A stretch of DNA of 64,000 nucleotides from an uncultured Collinsella sp. (lineage in GTDB: Bacteria; Actinomycetota; Coriobacteriia; Coriobacteriales; Coriobacteriaceae): contig CATYZE010000003.1 of NCBI GenBank assembly GCA_958415525.1, positions 62,001 through 126,000 on the forward strand, given 5' to 3'. Shown piece after piece: positions 8,544 to 15,953 of this stretch. Within the stretch, counting starts at the first letter, position 1, and each line of letters starts with the position of its first letter. The notes under the pieces are model-generated. The model saw only the letters and a list, made by a program, of their open reading frames with translations. It was not told where the DNA came from and ran no database searches. Both the position numbers and the translations under genes were made by a program.

Positions 8544-8706
8544 CGCCACGAAACTGGCCCATCTACTACGTTTAGCCTGTTACCCCTGACCATGACCGTG
8601 CTTTATGAAAAACCGCAGGCTTTCTACCTGCGGTTTTCTCTTTGCGCTGTTCGCTGTGGTTGGGGGGTAGTGGCTTTAACGTAGTAGATGGGCCAGTTTC
8701 GTGGCG
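8544..8706. repeat. 163-bp structured repeat with different arms, copy 3
   Basis: The arms at 8544-8572 and 8678-8706 are a perfect 29-bp inverted repeat starting CGCCACGAAACTGGCCCATC. The core matches that of the 155-bp copies: AACCGCAGG..CTACCTGCGGTTTT is followed by a GTGGTTGGGGGGT-like stretch. The arms differ in sequence from the other copies but still pair perfectly. The inner AAAACCGCAGG/CCTGCGGTTTT hairpin followed by a pyrimidine tract could also terminate transcription. Confidence 0.8.
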
Positions 8707-8741
8707 GATGGGCCGCGTGGATGCCCTCGCGAGGTGAAAAC

Positions 8742-8762
8742 GATCCCTTTTCCTCCGTCCCC
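8742..8762 (-). repeat. 21-bp repeat, copy 2
   Basis: This diverged copy reads GATCCCTTTTCCTCCGTCCCC on the plus strand apart from its single leading G. It lies 36 bp past structured repeat copy 3. Confidence 0.55.
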
Positions 8763-8778
8763 GAGGGGTCGGTTGGGG

Positions 8779-9597
8779 CTAGAGCTCTAGGGCGAGGGTG
8801 ACGGGGCAGTGGTCGCTGCCAAAGATATCGCCACGGATGCCGGCGTCGCGCACATTGCCGGCGATTGCGTCGCTCACCAGGAAATAATCGATGCGCCAGC
8901 CTGCGTTGTTCTTGCGGGCATTAAAGCGGTAGCTCCACCAGCTGTAGACGCCTTCGACGTCGGGGTTTGCCGCACGCCAGGTATCGGTAAACCCGGCGTT
9001 GAGCAGCTCGGTAAACTTGCCGCGCTCCTCGTCCGAAAAGCCGGCGTTGCCGCGGTTGGACTTGGGGTTCTTAAGGTCGATCTCCTCGTGCGCCACGTTA
9101 AAGTCGCCACAGGTTACGACGGGCTTGCCGGTTTCGCGCTCAAGCGCGCTCAAAAAGCCGCGATAGGCATCGTCCCAGGCCATGCGTACATCAATGCGCG
9201 CGAGCTCATTTTGGGCGTTAGGCGTGTAGACATCCACAAACCAAAACTTGTCGAACTCGAGCGCGCAGACGCGGCCCTCGGTTGTGGCTTGGGCGACGAG
9301 CTCGGCCGCCTCGCCCTCGCCGGCGTAGGGCAGCAGCGCGTCGGCGTGCAGCACGCGCAGCGGTTCCTGGCGGCTAAAGACCGCGGTGCCCGAATAGCCT
9401 TTACGCTCGGCGTAGCTCCAGGTTTGATGATAGCCGGGCAGGTCAATATCGACCTGGCCCTCTTGCAGTTTGGTCTCTTGCAGCGCCAAGATATCGACGT
9501 CGAGTTCTTGCGCGATCTGGATAAAGCTCGGGTCCTTTTTGAGAACGGCGCGCAGGCCGTTGACGTTCCACGAGGCGAAAGTGTAAGTCTGAGGCAT
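8779..9597 (-). CDS. xth: Exodeoxyribonuclease III / AP endonuclease
   Basis: This enzyme removes 3'-blocking groups and nicks DNA at abasic sites in base-excision repair. The 272-residue protein has the family's length and all key segments: SWNVNGLRA at the N-terminus, LQETKLQ (metal-binding Glu), GDFNVAH (catalytic Asp and Asn), RIDYFLVS and the C-terminal GSDHCPV (catalytic Asp-His). The minus-strand start at 9597 is preceded by AAAGGAC. It stands alone, divergent from the Sir2 gene. Whether the protein is closer to E. coli Xth or Bacillus ExoA cannot be decided by eye, but the function is clear. Confidence 0.95.
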   Translation of the reverse strand: MPQTYTFASWNVNGLRAVLKKDPSFIQIAQELDVDILALQETKLQEGQVDIDLPGYHQTWSYAERKGYSGTAVFSRQEPLRVLHADALLPYAGEGEAAELVAQATTEGRVCALEFDKFWFVDVYTPNAQNELARIDVRMAWDDAYRGFLSALERETGKPVVTCGDFNVAHEEIDLKNPKSNRGNAGFSDEERGKFTELLNAGFTDTWRAANPDVEGVYSWWSYRFNARKNNAGWRIDYFLVSDAIAGNVRDAGIRGDIFGSDHCPVTLALEL

Positions 9598-9710
9598 GGT
9601 GTCCTTTCGACGGGGTTGGCAGGCTTAAGATTAGCGCAACAGGGGCGGGGCGTAGTCCGCGAGTGATAGTGCGAACGCCGCCGTCCCGGAGACACGGACG
9701 GAGAACTCAT

Positions 9711-10463
9711 ATGACGCAGGCAATAACGGATCCCAAGCAGGCCTCCGCCGCGCTGGCGGAGCTGTTCGGCACCCACAAGCGCGTGGTCTTCTTTGGCGGC
9801 GCGGGCGTTTCCACGGCGAGTGGCATCCCCGATTTCCGCAGCGTGGACGGCCTGTACCACCAGCAGTTTGCCTACCCGCCCGAGACCATGCTCTCGCATA
9901 GCTTTTATGAGGCGCATCCGGCCGAGTTCTTCGACTTCTACCGCACCAAGATGATCTCACTTGGCGCCAAGCCCAACCGCTGCCACACCAAGCTGGCCGA
10001 GCTGGAGCGCGCTGGCAAACTAAATGCCGTGGTGACGCAAAACATCGACGGCCTGCATCAGATGGCAGGTTCGCAGCGCGTGTTCGAGCTGCACGGCTCG
10101 GTCCATCGCAACATTTGCCAGTCGTGCGGCGCGGTCTATAACGCCGAGTGGATTTGCTCGCGCGAGCACGAGGACGCCGCGGGCGTGCCTGTGTGTCCTG
10201 CGTGCGGTGGGCGCATTAAGCCCGATGTGGTGCTCTACGAGGAGCCGCTCGACGAGCACGTGCTGACCGGTGCCGTTGCCGCCATCGCTGCGGCCGATGC
10301 CCTCATTGTGGGCGGGACCTCGCTCGTGGTGTATCCGGCGGCGGGCCTTACGCGCTACTTTACCGGCGATACGCTGGCCATTTGCAATCTTGCTCCCACC
10401 GATCAGGATGCAAATGCCGACCTGCTGATTTCTTGCGACATCGCGGCCGCGTTTGCGTTCTAG
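9711..10463 (+). CDS. cobB: NAD-dependent protein deacylase, Sir2 family
   Basis: Sirtuins remove acyl groups from lysines using NAD+. They release nicotinamide and O-acyl-ADP-ribose. The 250-residue chain shows GAGVSTASGIPDFR (residues 30-43, NAD-binding), TQNIDGLH near 109, the catalytic His in ELHGSVH near 126, and a CxxC...CxxC zinc site (CQSC and CPAC). All motifs expected for activity are present. The start at 9711 is chosen over an in-frame codon at 9663 because GGACGGAG lies at the right distance. The gene is followed by the folate operon on the same strand, with a possible TACAAT -10 at 10478-10483 between them. Confidence 0.94.
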   Translation: MTQAITDPKQASAALAELFGTHKRVVFFGGAGVSTASGIPDFRSVDGLYHQQFAYPPETMLSHSFYEAHPAEFFDFYRTKMISLGAKPNRCHTKLAELERAGKLNAVVTQNIDGLHQMAGSQRVFELHGSVHRNICQSCGAVYNAEWICSREHEDAAGVPVCPACGGRIKPDVVLYEEPLDEHVLTGAVAAIAAADALIVGGTSLVVYPAAGLTRYFTGDTLAICNLAPTDQDANADLLISCDIAAAFAF

Positions 10464-10557
10464 CCCGTGTGCGCGGATACAATAGAAAGACTAATTGCAA
10501 AGCAACCCCGCCACCTGCGCCCGAGCGCGGCGGCGCGGGCATTTTAGGAGGATGTTC

Positions 10558-12285
10558 ATGGCGAACGATAGCAAGACATGGCGGTGCGGAAAGTACGAGC
10601 TCAGCTTTGACCGCCCGCGCATCATGGGCGTCCTCAACGTGACGCCCGATTCGTTTAGCGACGGCGGGGAGCACTTCGACCCGGATGCCGCCATCGAGTA
10701 CGGCCTGGCGATGCTCGACGCCGGCGCCGACATCATCGACGTGGGCGGCGAGTCCACGCGCCCCGGCTTTACCCCGGTCAACCCCGACGAGGAGGCTCGC
10801 CGCGTGCTGCCCGTGGTGCGCGCGCTGGCCAAAGAGGGCGCTGTCGTCTCGATCGACACGCGCCACGTGGCGGTTGCCAAGGCGGCCGTGCGCTGCGGCG
10901 CCTCGATCGTCAACGACGTGACGGGCTTCACCGATCCCAAGATGGTCGAGTTTGTCGCGACGAGCACCTGCGGCGTCATCGTGATGCACGCCGGCGAGGT
11001 CGCGGCGCCCACGCGCGCGCATGCAACGGTGCAGCTCGATACCTCGGCCGCGGCGTTTGTTGCCGAGAAGGCGCGCGAGGCGGCCGCCGAGGCTGCGCGC
11101 GAGGCCGAGAAGCCTGCCCGCCGCCGTCGCGGCAAGTTGCTGGGCGAGCCCAAGACGGAGGCTAAACTGCCGGGAGGCGTGGTGCAGCCCTCGCTGCCGT
11201 TTGGCGATCCGGAGCCTGCGCCGGAGCCCACGGACGAGCAGAAGCAAGAGACACCGGCCGCCGAAGAGGCCGCCCCTGTCGCCGAGGCAGGCGCGACCCC
11301 TGAGCCCGCGCCGGAGCCCAATGATCACCTGGCGGCCATGATGCGCCGCAGCGCCCGCCGCGAGGAGGCCTACGTGCCCACCTCTCAGCTCCGCCGCTTT
11401 ACCCTGCCCGATTCGGCGCCCATCATGCGCCGCGTCATGGGCTTTCTGTCCGATCAGGCCCGCGCGCTCATCCACGCCGGCGTGTCGCGCGACCGCATCT
11501 GCATCGATCCGGGCCCGGGCTTTGGCAAGACGGCCAACGAGGACATCGTCATCCAGCGCGAGACCGCCAAGATGGCGTCGCTGGGCTATCCGCTCATGTG
11601 CGCCGTGTCGCGCAAGCGTTTTGTGGGCGCCGTCTCGGGCGTGACCGAGGCCGCCGCGCGCGATGCCGCCACGTTTGGTGTGTGCCTGGGCGCCATCCAG
11701 GCCGGTGCCAACATCGTGCGCGTGCACGACGTCGCGGGCTTTGCGCAGTTCCTGAACGGTTACTGGGCTGTCGCCAAGCCGCAGCCGCGCCGTGCGTTTG
11801 TGGCCGTGGGCTCCAACCTGGGGCATCGTTGCGACAACATCCGCGCCGCGCGCGACATGATCGCCGAGATTCCGCTCACCTGCGTGTCCAACTGCTCGCG
11901 CATCTACGAGAGCGAGCCGGCCTACGAGACGCGCCAGGACGCATTTGCCAACGCCGTCATCGAGATTAAGACCGAGCTGGCGCCGTTGGTGCTGCTCGAC
12001 GAGCTTTTGAAGATTGAGGCCGAGCTGGGGCGCGACCGCTCCAAGAAGGCCAAGGTCAACGGCCCGCGCACCATCGACCTGGATCTGCTGTGGATGGACG
12101 GCGAAATCCACGGCGGCAAAAAGCTGCGCCTGCCGCATCCGCTCATTGGCGAGCGCGACTTTGTGCTGGTGCCGCTCGAGGATCTGATGCACGACCCGGC
12201 GCGGTTCTTCCGCTACAACGGCGTCGAGGTCAAAGAGCCCGAGGACCGCGTGGGCCATATCGTGGGCGAATTGGGGCGTATGTAG
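10558..12285 (+). CDS. folPK: Dihydropteroate synthase / HPPK fusion
   Basis: The protein joins two folate steps. The N-terminal dihydropteroate synthase condenses p-aminobenzoate with hydroxymethyl-dihydropterin pyrophosphate. The C-terminal HPPK makes that pyrophosphate. DHPS motifs are MGVLNVTPDSFSDGG, GGESTRPG, IVNDVTG and IDPGPGFGKT. HPPK motifs are VAVGSNLGHR, YESEPAYET and NGPRTIDLDLL. An AGGAGG at 10546-10551 sets the start at 10558, giving 575 residues. About 140 residues rich in Ala, Pro, Glu and Arg (roughly 150-290) interrupt the DHPS barrel before the SDQARALIHAGV helix and have no counterpart in ordinary DHPS. The order FolP-FolK within one chain is itself less common than separate genes. 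Confidence 0.93.
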   Translation: MANDSKTWRCGKYELSFDRPRIMGVLNVTPDSFSDGGEHFDPDAAIEYGLAMLDAGADIIDVGGESTRPGFTPVNPDEEARRVLPVVRALAKEGAVVSIDTRHVAVAKAAVRCGASIVNDVTGFTDPKMVEFVATSTCGVIVMHAGEVAAPTRAHATVQLDTSAAAFVAEKAREAAAEAAREAEKPARRRRGKLLGEPKTEAKLPGGVVQPSLPFGDPEPAPEPTDEQKQETPAAEEAAPVAEAGATPEPAPEPNDHLAAMMRRSARREEAYVPTSQLRRFTLPDSAPIMRRVMGFLSDQARALIHAGVSRDRICIDPGPGFGKTANEDIVIQRETAKMASLGYPLMCAVSRKRFVGAVSGVTEAAARDAATFGVCLGAIQAGANIVRVHDVAGFAQFLNGYWAVAKPQPRRAFVAVGSNLGHRCDNIRAARDMIAEIPLTCVSNCSRIYESEPAYETRQDAFANAVIEIKTELAPLVLLDELLKIEAELGRDRSKKAKVNGPRTIDLDLLWMDGEIHGGKKLRLPHPLIGERDFVLVPLEDLMHDPARFFRYNGVEVKEPEDRVGHIVGELGRM

Positions 12286-12987
12286 ATGATTGAGATGAAT
12301 ACTGTAGCCGCTGGCACTGAGCTCGACGCCGCGCGCGACGCGGGTCGCGAGGGCATGTCCGCGGGCTGGTGCGCTTGGAGCGCGGGCGAGGCGTCGTTGA
12401 CGTTTTCGCTGGTCGTGCGCCCGGACGTGAACATGCATGCCTTCCACGGCCTGCCGTTTGTGGCGGCGATGGGTATGATGGATGCGCTCGTGGGCACGGC
12501 TGCGGTACCGGGGCTGGGCCTTGCCGGCAAGGTGGGCATTCAATGGCCGAGCGACATTGTGTGCGGCGCGCCCACGTTTGAGACGTCGTTCGCGCGCGTC
12601 GCCGTCAACGGCGGCGCCGGTGCCGCGGGCATGTTCGGTGCCGTGACGGTGGATATCGAGCGTTCGGCGTTGAGCGAGCTTTGTGTGGATGTGGCAGACG
12701 AAGCGCTGGTCGAAGAGTTGGCCGCCGCCGTGCTGACCCGCGTGGACGCCTGGGCGGCTGTTGCCAACACGCCGCAGGGCGCTGCCGGTCCGCTGGCCCC
12801 CGTGCTGGGCGAGTACTTCGACATGGTGCCGCTGCTGGGCCGCCAAGTTGCGGCGGTGTCGCCCAACGGTTTGCCGCTTGCGGTCGGTGTGTTTGCGGGC
12901 CTGGACATCTGGGGCCGCGCGACCATCAAGACCGATGCCGGCGAGCAGGAGTTTCCGCCCGAGGCCGTACGGATTCGCGGGCTGTGA
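12286..12987 (+). CDS. BirA-like (biotin/lipoate ligase fold) protein
   Basis: This protein of 233 residues begins directly after the folPK stop codon, so it is probably co-translated. It resembles the catalytic domain of biotin-protein ligase: the stretch VGIQWPSDIVCG lines up with the family's V-x-x-K-W-P-N-D-I-x-x-x-G, followed by a beta-rich C-terminus. Two features are abnormal. The lysine of KWPND is Gln, and the nucleotide/biotin loop GRGRRGR near the N-terminus is not recognisable (GREGMSAGWCAW stands there). There is no DNA-binding domain. It may be a diverged ligase for another cofactor or a non-catalytic relative. The role cannot be fixed from sequence. Confidence 0.6.
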   Translation: MIEMNTVAAGTELDAARDAGREGMSAGWCAWSAGEASLTFSLVVRPDVNMHAFHGLPFVAAMGMMDALVGTAAVPGLGLAGKVGIQWPSDIVCGAPTFETSFARVAVNGGAGAAGMFGAVTVDIERSALSELCVDVADEALVEELAAAVLTRVDAWAAVANTPQGAAGPLAPVLGEYFDMVPLLGRQVAAVSPNGLPLAVGVFAGLDIWGRATIKTDAGEQEFPPEAVRIRGL

Positions 12988-13020
12988 CGCAGGGCGCCAG
13001 CGCTCAAAGGCAACGATGAC

Positions 13021-13060
13021 AACAGAAGCTCTCCTCGGCTTGCGCCGGGGAGAGCTTCTG
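13021..13060 (+). terminator. Long hairpin after folate operon
   Basis: The 40 bp read as a near-perfect palindrome (ACAGAAGCTCTCC...GGAGAGCTTCTGT with an inner CGGC-TTGC-GCCG). No T-run follows, so it may be a weak terminator or a 3'-end stabilising stem. Confidence 0.6.
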
Positions 13061-13090
13061 TGTGACCCGAGAGAATGGCCGCGTCGGCTT

Positions 13091-13129
13091 TATTCCTCAA
13101 AACTGAAAATTTTTCGTTTTTGAGGAATA
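13091..13129. repeat. AT-rich palindrome, copy 1
   Basis: The arms TATTCCTCAAAA and TTTTTGAGGAATA enclose an A/T-rich centre. It is the first of three copies around the AAA/DUF4143 ATPase gene. Confidence 0.85.
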
Positions 13130-13175
13130 GGATTAACGCGGCTCGGCCTTTTGCGAGGTATATTCGCTACAGAGG

Positions 13176-13216
13176 CTATTCCTCAAAACTGAAAATTTTT
13201 CGATTTTGAGGAATAG
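13176..13216. repeat. AT-rich palindrome, copy 2, in ATPase promoter
   Basis: This 41-bp palindrome has perfect 13-bp arms (CTATTCCTCAAAA). It ends 26 bp before the ATPase start codon, so it overlaps or sits just downstream of the likely promoter. It could be an operator. Confidence 0.85.
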
Positions 13217-13242
13217 CGATAAAAGACCGCGAGGAGGCCTCA

Positions 13243-14439
13243 ATGAAACTCATCAATAGAACGTCATATATGGACACGTTGACGAGCCTTATCGGCGTGC
13301 CGGATATCAAGGTCATCACGGGCATTCGCCGTAGTGGAAAATCGAAATTGCTCGAGGCCCTTCGCGACTACGTAGAGGCCAACCTGCCCGATTCGAATAT
13401 CATCCATATCAATTACAACCTCGATGAATTCGAGGGCCTGCTCGAATACCATGCGCTACTTGCCTACGTAAAAGAGCGTCGGGCGCCCGGCAAGCAAAAC
13501 TTCCTGCTTATCGACGAGGTTCAGATGTGCGACGGCTTCGAGCGCGCGATTAACAGTCTCCACGCGTCCGAGCAATACGACGTTTTCGTTACCGGATCGA
13601 ACGCCTTTCTGCTATCGAGCGATCTGTCGACGCTCTTTACGGGACGAACGTTCGAGATCGAGGTATTCCCGTTCTCGTTTGAGGAGTATCGCTGCTATGG
13701 CGATGGGGGCGAGGTCGACCGCGATTTCGACGAGTACGCGAGGACCGGTGGCATGTCCGGCTCCTACCCTTATCCGTTGCAGGAGCAGCGTTATCAATAT
13801 CTCTCCAACGTCTTTAAGACACTCATTGTGAGAGATATCGTTCAACGGCATAACGTGAGAAACGAATCGGCCTTGCTGCGCATTGCCGATTACATGATGG
13901 ACAACGTCTCCAACATCACGTCGGCTCGCAACATTACGGACGTTTTGAATGCGGACGGGCTCAAGATTACGAACAAGACGGTCGGCACGTACATGGGGTA
14001 CCTGTGCGACGCGTTCGCCTTCTATAAGGTGCGCCGATATGACATTCGCGGCAAGAAATACCTTAAGAGCGGTGAGAAGTATTATCTGGCGGACCATGCA
14101 TTTAAATACGCCCTGCTTGGAACACGCGACATGGATTGGGGTCGTGTGTACGAGAACATGGTGGCTATTGAGCTGCTGCGCCGCGGATACGAGGTGTACG
14201 TCGGCGTGCTCTACAAAAAGGAAATTGATTTTGTAGCAATCAGGCGAAGCGAGAAACTCTACATTCAGGTGAGCGACGATATCAGCTCGGATAAGACGTT
14301 CGAGAGGGAGATTTCGCCGCTCCTGAGCATTGGCGATGCGTATCCCAAGATGATTCTCGCCCGTACGCATCACGAGACAACAGATCGCGATGGGGTGCAG
14401 GTTGTGGATCTGGCGAGATGGCTGGCCGGCGAGGCGTAG
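13243..14439 (+). CDS. AAA ATPase with DUF4143 (AAA_14 family)
   Basis: This 398-residue P-loop ATPase belongs to the widespread AAA_14/DUF4143 family, whose role is not established. Walker A is GIRRSGKSKLLE (about residues 27-38) and Walker B is FLLIDEVQM (about 90-98). A VTGSNAFLLSSDL sensor follows. The C-terminal DUF4143 part ends in GRVYENMVAIELLRRGYEV...EIDFVAI...YIQV, a pattern like PD-(D/E)XK nucleases. GAGGAGG before the ATG sets the start. The base composition is lower in G+C than the neighbouring genes. Two 41-bp-class palindromes lie upstream and one lies just after the stop codon, a sign of a self-contained accessory unit. Confidence 0.85.
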   Translation: MKLINRTSYMDTLTSLIGVPDIKVITGIRRSGKSKLLEALRDYVEANLPDSNIIHINYNLDEFEGLLEYHALLAYVKERRAPGKQNFLLIDEVQMCDGFERAINSLHASEQYDVFVTGSNAFLLSSDLSTLFTGRTFEIEVFPFSFEEYRCYGDGGEVDRDFDEYARTGGMSGSYPYPLQEQRYQYLSNVFKTLIVRDIVQRHNVRNESALLRIADYMMDNVSNITSARNITDVLNADGLKITNKTVGTYMGYLCDAFAFYKVRRYDIRGKKYLKSGEKYYLADHAFKYALLGTRDMDWGRVYENMVAIELLRRGYEVYVGVLYKKEIDFVAIRRSEKLYIQVSDDISSDKTFEREISPLLSIGDAYPKMILARTHHETTDRDGVQVVDLARWLAGEA

Positions 14440-14451
14440 CGCCTCTCAGGC

Positions 14452-14492
14452 CTATTCCTCAAAACTGAATAATTTTTGATTTTGAGGAATAG
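14452..14492. repeat. AT-rich palindrome, copy 3, after ATPase
   Basis: This copy has the same 13-bp arms as copy 2, with a slightly different centre (CTGAATAATTTTTGA). It lies 12 bp past the ATPase stop and 14 bp before the coaX stop, so it is shared by two convergent genes and may terminate both. Confidence 0.85.
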
Positions 14493-14506
14493 ACTCGGCG
14501 TTCGTT

Positions 14507-15280
14507 CTACCCCAGCTCCTGCATGCGGCGGTAGATTTCGCAGATGCCCTTGATAGTGAGCTGGCCGTCGACCACGTCGAAGGCGTCGGTCGAATCGGCG
14601 ACGATGCTGGCGAGGCCGCCCGTGGCGATGACGGTGGCGTCCTCGCGCCCCAGCTCGCGCTTCATGCGCGTGACCAGGCCCTCTGCCATGGCAGCGGCAC
14701 CCATTACGGCGCCGACCTTGATGCACTCCTCGGTATCGCGGCCGATGGCGTGCTCGGGTGCCTCAAGCGGAACGCTGGCGAGTTTGGCGGCGCGGGCGGC
14801 GAGCGCGTCCATGGAGATGCGGATGCCCGGCGCGATTGCTCCGCCAATGTAGTAACCGTCCTCGTCGATAACGTCGATATTGGTCGCGGTACCAAAGTCC
14901 ACCACGATCGCCGGGGCGCCGTAGAAGGTCTCGGCCGCGACGGCGTTGGCGATGCGGTCCGCACCCACGGCCTGGGGGCGCGCCGCGCGCAGCTTGGTCA
15001 CGGCCGCCGTCTGCGGGCCGATGACGATAGCGTCTGCTGCGATGCGATCGGCAACGGCGTGCCACTCGCGCGAGAGCTGCGGCACCACGCCGGCAAAGGC
15101 GATTGCGTCGACCGCGTCGAGCGAGAGGTCGTACATCTTAAAGAAGCCCATCAGGCGCACGTGGATCTCGTCGGCGGTAAAGGAGCGGTCGGTGGGCATG
15201 CGCCACGACTGCACCAGCTCGTCTCCGTCAAACAGGCCCATGGCCGTCTGCGTATTTCCCATATCGATAGCGAGCAGCAT
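14507..15280 (-). CDS. coaX: Type III pantothenate kinase
   Basis: CoaX phosphorylates pantothenate in the first step of coenzyme A synthesis. The type III enzyme is not feedback-inhibited by CoA. The 257-residue chain has the ASKHA-fold phosphate loop DMGNTQTAMG at the N-terminus, GADRIAN, VVDFGTATNIDVID (phosphate-2 motif) and IGGAIAPGIRIS, all typical. The start at 15280 matches the family N-terminus MLLAIDMGNT. The gene is convergent with the AAA ATPase and upstream-divergent from the tRNA-fMet locus. No second pantothenate kinase is seen in the window. Confidence 0.94.
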   Translation of the reverse strand: MLLAIDMGNTQTAMGLFDGDELVQSWRMPTDRSFTADEIHVRLMGFFKMYDLSLDAVDAIAFAGVVPQLSREWHAVADRIAADAIVIGPQTAAVTKLRAARPQAVGADRIANAVAAETFYGAPAIVVDFGTATNIDVIDEDGYYIGGAIAPGIRISMDALAARAAKLASVPLEAPEHAIGRDTEECIKVGAVMGAAAMAEGLVTRMKRELGREDATVIATGGLASIVADSTDAFDVVDGQLTIKGICEIYRRMQELG

Positions 15281-15474
15281 GTCTACTCCCGGTTTGGCGT
15301 AAAAGGACGCGCACCATTGTATACGCGCCGCCGGCGTTGGGCTGCGAGTCGTTTATGGGGACACATGGGCTGAAAGATATAAATATGAAGGAATTATGCT
15401 CTACGAGATTTTCCTTGCCGTTTACCGAACTCCCGCGTAATATTCTTTCTTGCGCACATGAGGCGCCCAGACAT

Positions 15475-15551
15475 TGCGGGGTGGAGCAGTCTGGTAGCTC
15501 GCCGGGCTCATAACCCGGAGGTCGTAGGTTCAAATCCTGCCCCCGCGACCA
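15475..15551 (+). tRNA. tRNA-fMet (CAT), copy 1
   Basis: This 77-nt cloverleaf has the anticodon CAT in the loop CTCATAA. The anticodon stem CCGGG/CCCGG gives three consecutive G-C pairs next to the loop, the initiator mark. The 1-72 pair is a weak T-G, as initiators avoid a strong pair there. The CCA end is encoded. A terminator hairpin follows at once. Confidence 0.95.
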
Positions 15552-15561
15552 AGAACTTGCA

Positions 15562-15590
15562 GCTCGTCGGCTTAGCCGGCGAGCTTTTTT
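15562..15590 (+). terminator. Terminator of tRNA-fMet copy 1
   Basis: GCTCGTCGGC-TTA-GCCGGCGAGC is followed by six T. The downstream copy at 27459 differs by only a base or so. Confidence 0.9.
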
Positions 15591-15639
15591 ATTATTCCGG
15601 GACTGTGTTTTTGACCCGGGTCTCAACCTCTCAAACAAA

Positions 15640-15777
15640 ATCTCAATCTGTAACACCTGGACCTTATTTGGACGGCTAGATGTTGCAGATTTAGATTGAA
15701 ACGGATGGGCCGAGGGGAATGTCTCGATCTGTAACAGCAAGACCCAATTTTGGTCGGTAGATGTTACAGATTGAGAC
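15640..15777. repeat. 81-bp palindromic array, two units
   Basis: The two units start at 15640 and 15721. Each has a left arm like GTCTCGATCTGTAACAG and a right arm like ATGTTACAGATTGAGAC about 57 bp end to end, with a variable 24-26-bp centre. Centres and inter-unit gaps differ while arms are kept. A five-unit array of the same family follows the second tRNA-fMet. Confidence 0.85.
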
Positions 15778-15831
15778 ATTTGGGCAGGACGGGCCCTCCA
15801 TACCCAATCTGACACAAGCAAGCAGGGCGCA

Positions 15832-15909
15832 AACTGGGGAACATTACTGCTGAACTAGGGAACTTTACTAGGGAACTAGGGAATTTTACTGCGGAACTGG
15901 GGAATGACT
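15832..15909. repeat. 21-bp tandem repeats upstream of AlbA-domain gene
   Basis: Three full units and one partial unit start at 15832, 15853, 15874 and 15895, with the consensus AACTRGGGAAYTTTACTGCGG split over variable positions. The last unit ends 44 bp before the start codon of the AlbA/ATPase protein, so this may be its multi-site operator. Confidence 0.8.
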
Positions 15910-15953
15910 GGGGTATAGTAGGGGCTGACTAATGATTCAATCGAAGGACAGCT

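Larger units (their letters stand above)
8243..8778. other. Gene-free repeat cluster
   Basis: The 536 bp between the ECF operon and the exonuclease gene contain no gene. They hold two structured inverted-repeat elements (8289-8443 and 8544-8706) and two copies of a 21-bp motif (8492-8512 and 8742-8762). Confidence 0.8.
15552..15953. other. Gene-free stretch after tRNA-fMet copy 1
   Basis: This 402-bp stretch holds the tRNA terminator, two units of the 81-bp palindromic array, and four 21-bp tandem repeats ahead of the AlbA-domain gene. I see no credible gene. Confidence 0.75.

Noticed and set aside
10360..12846. Minus-strand open frame of 828 codons across folPK
   Set aside because: It is antisense to a gene with intact DHPS and HPPK motifs. 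Its composition (His/Arg/Ala-rich) is typical of GC-codon shadows.
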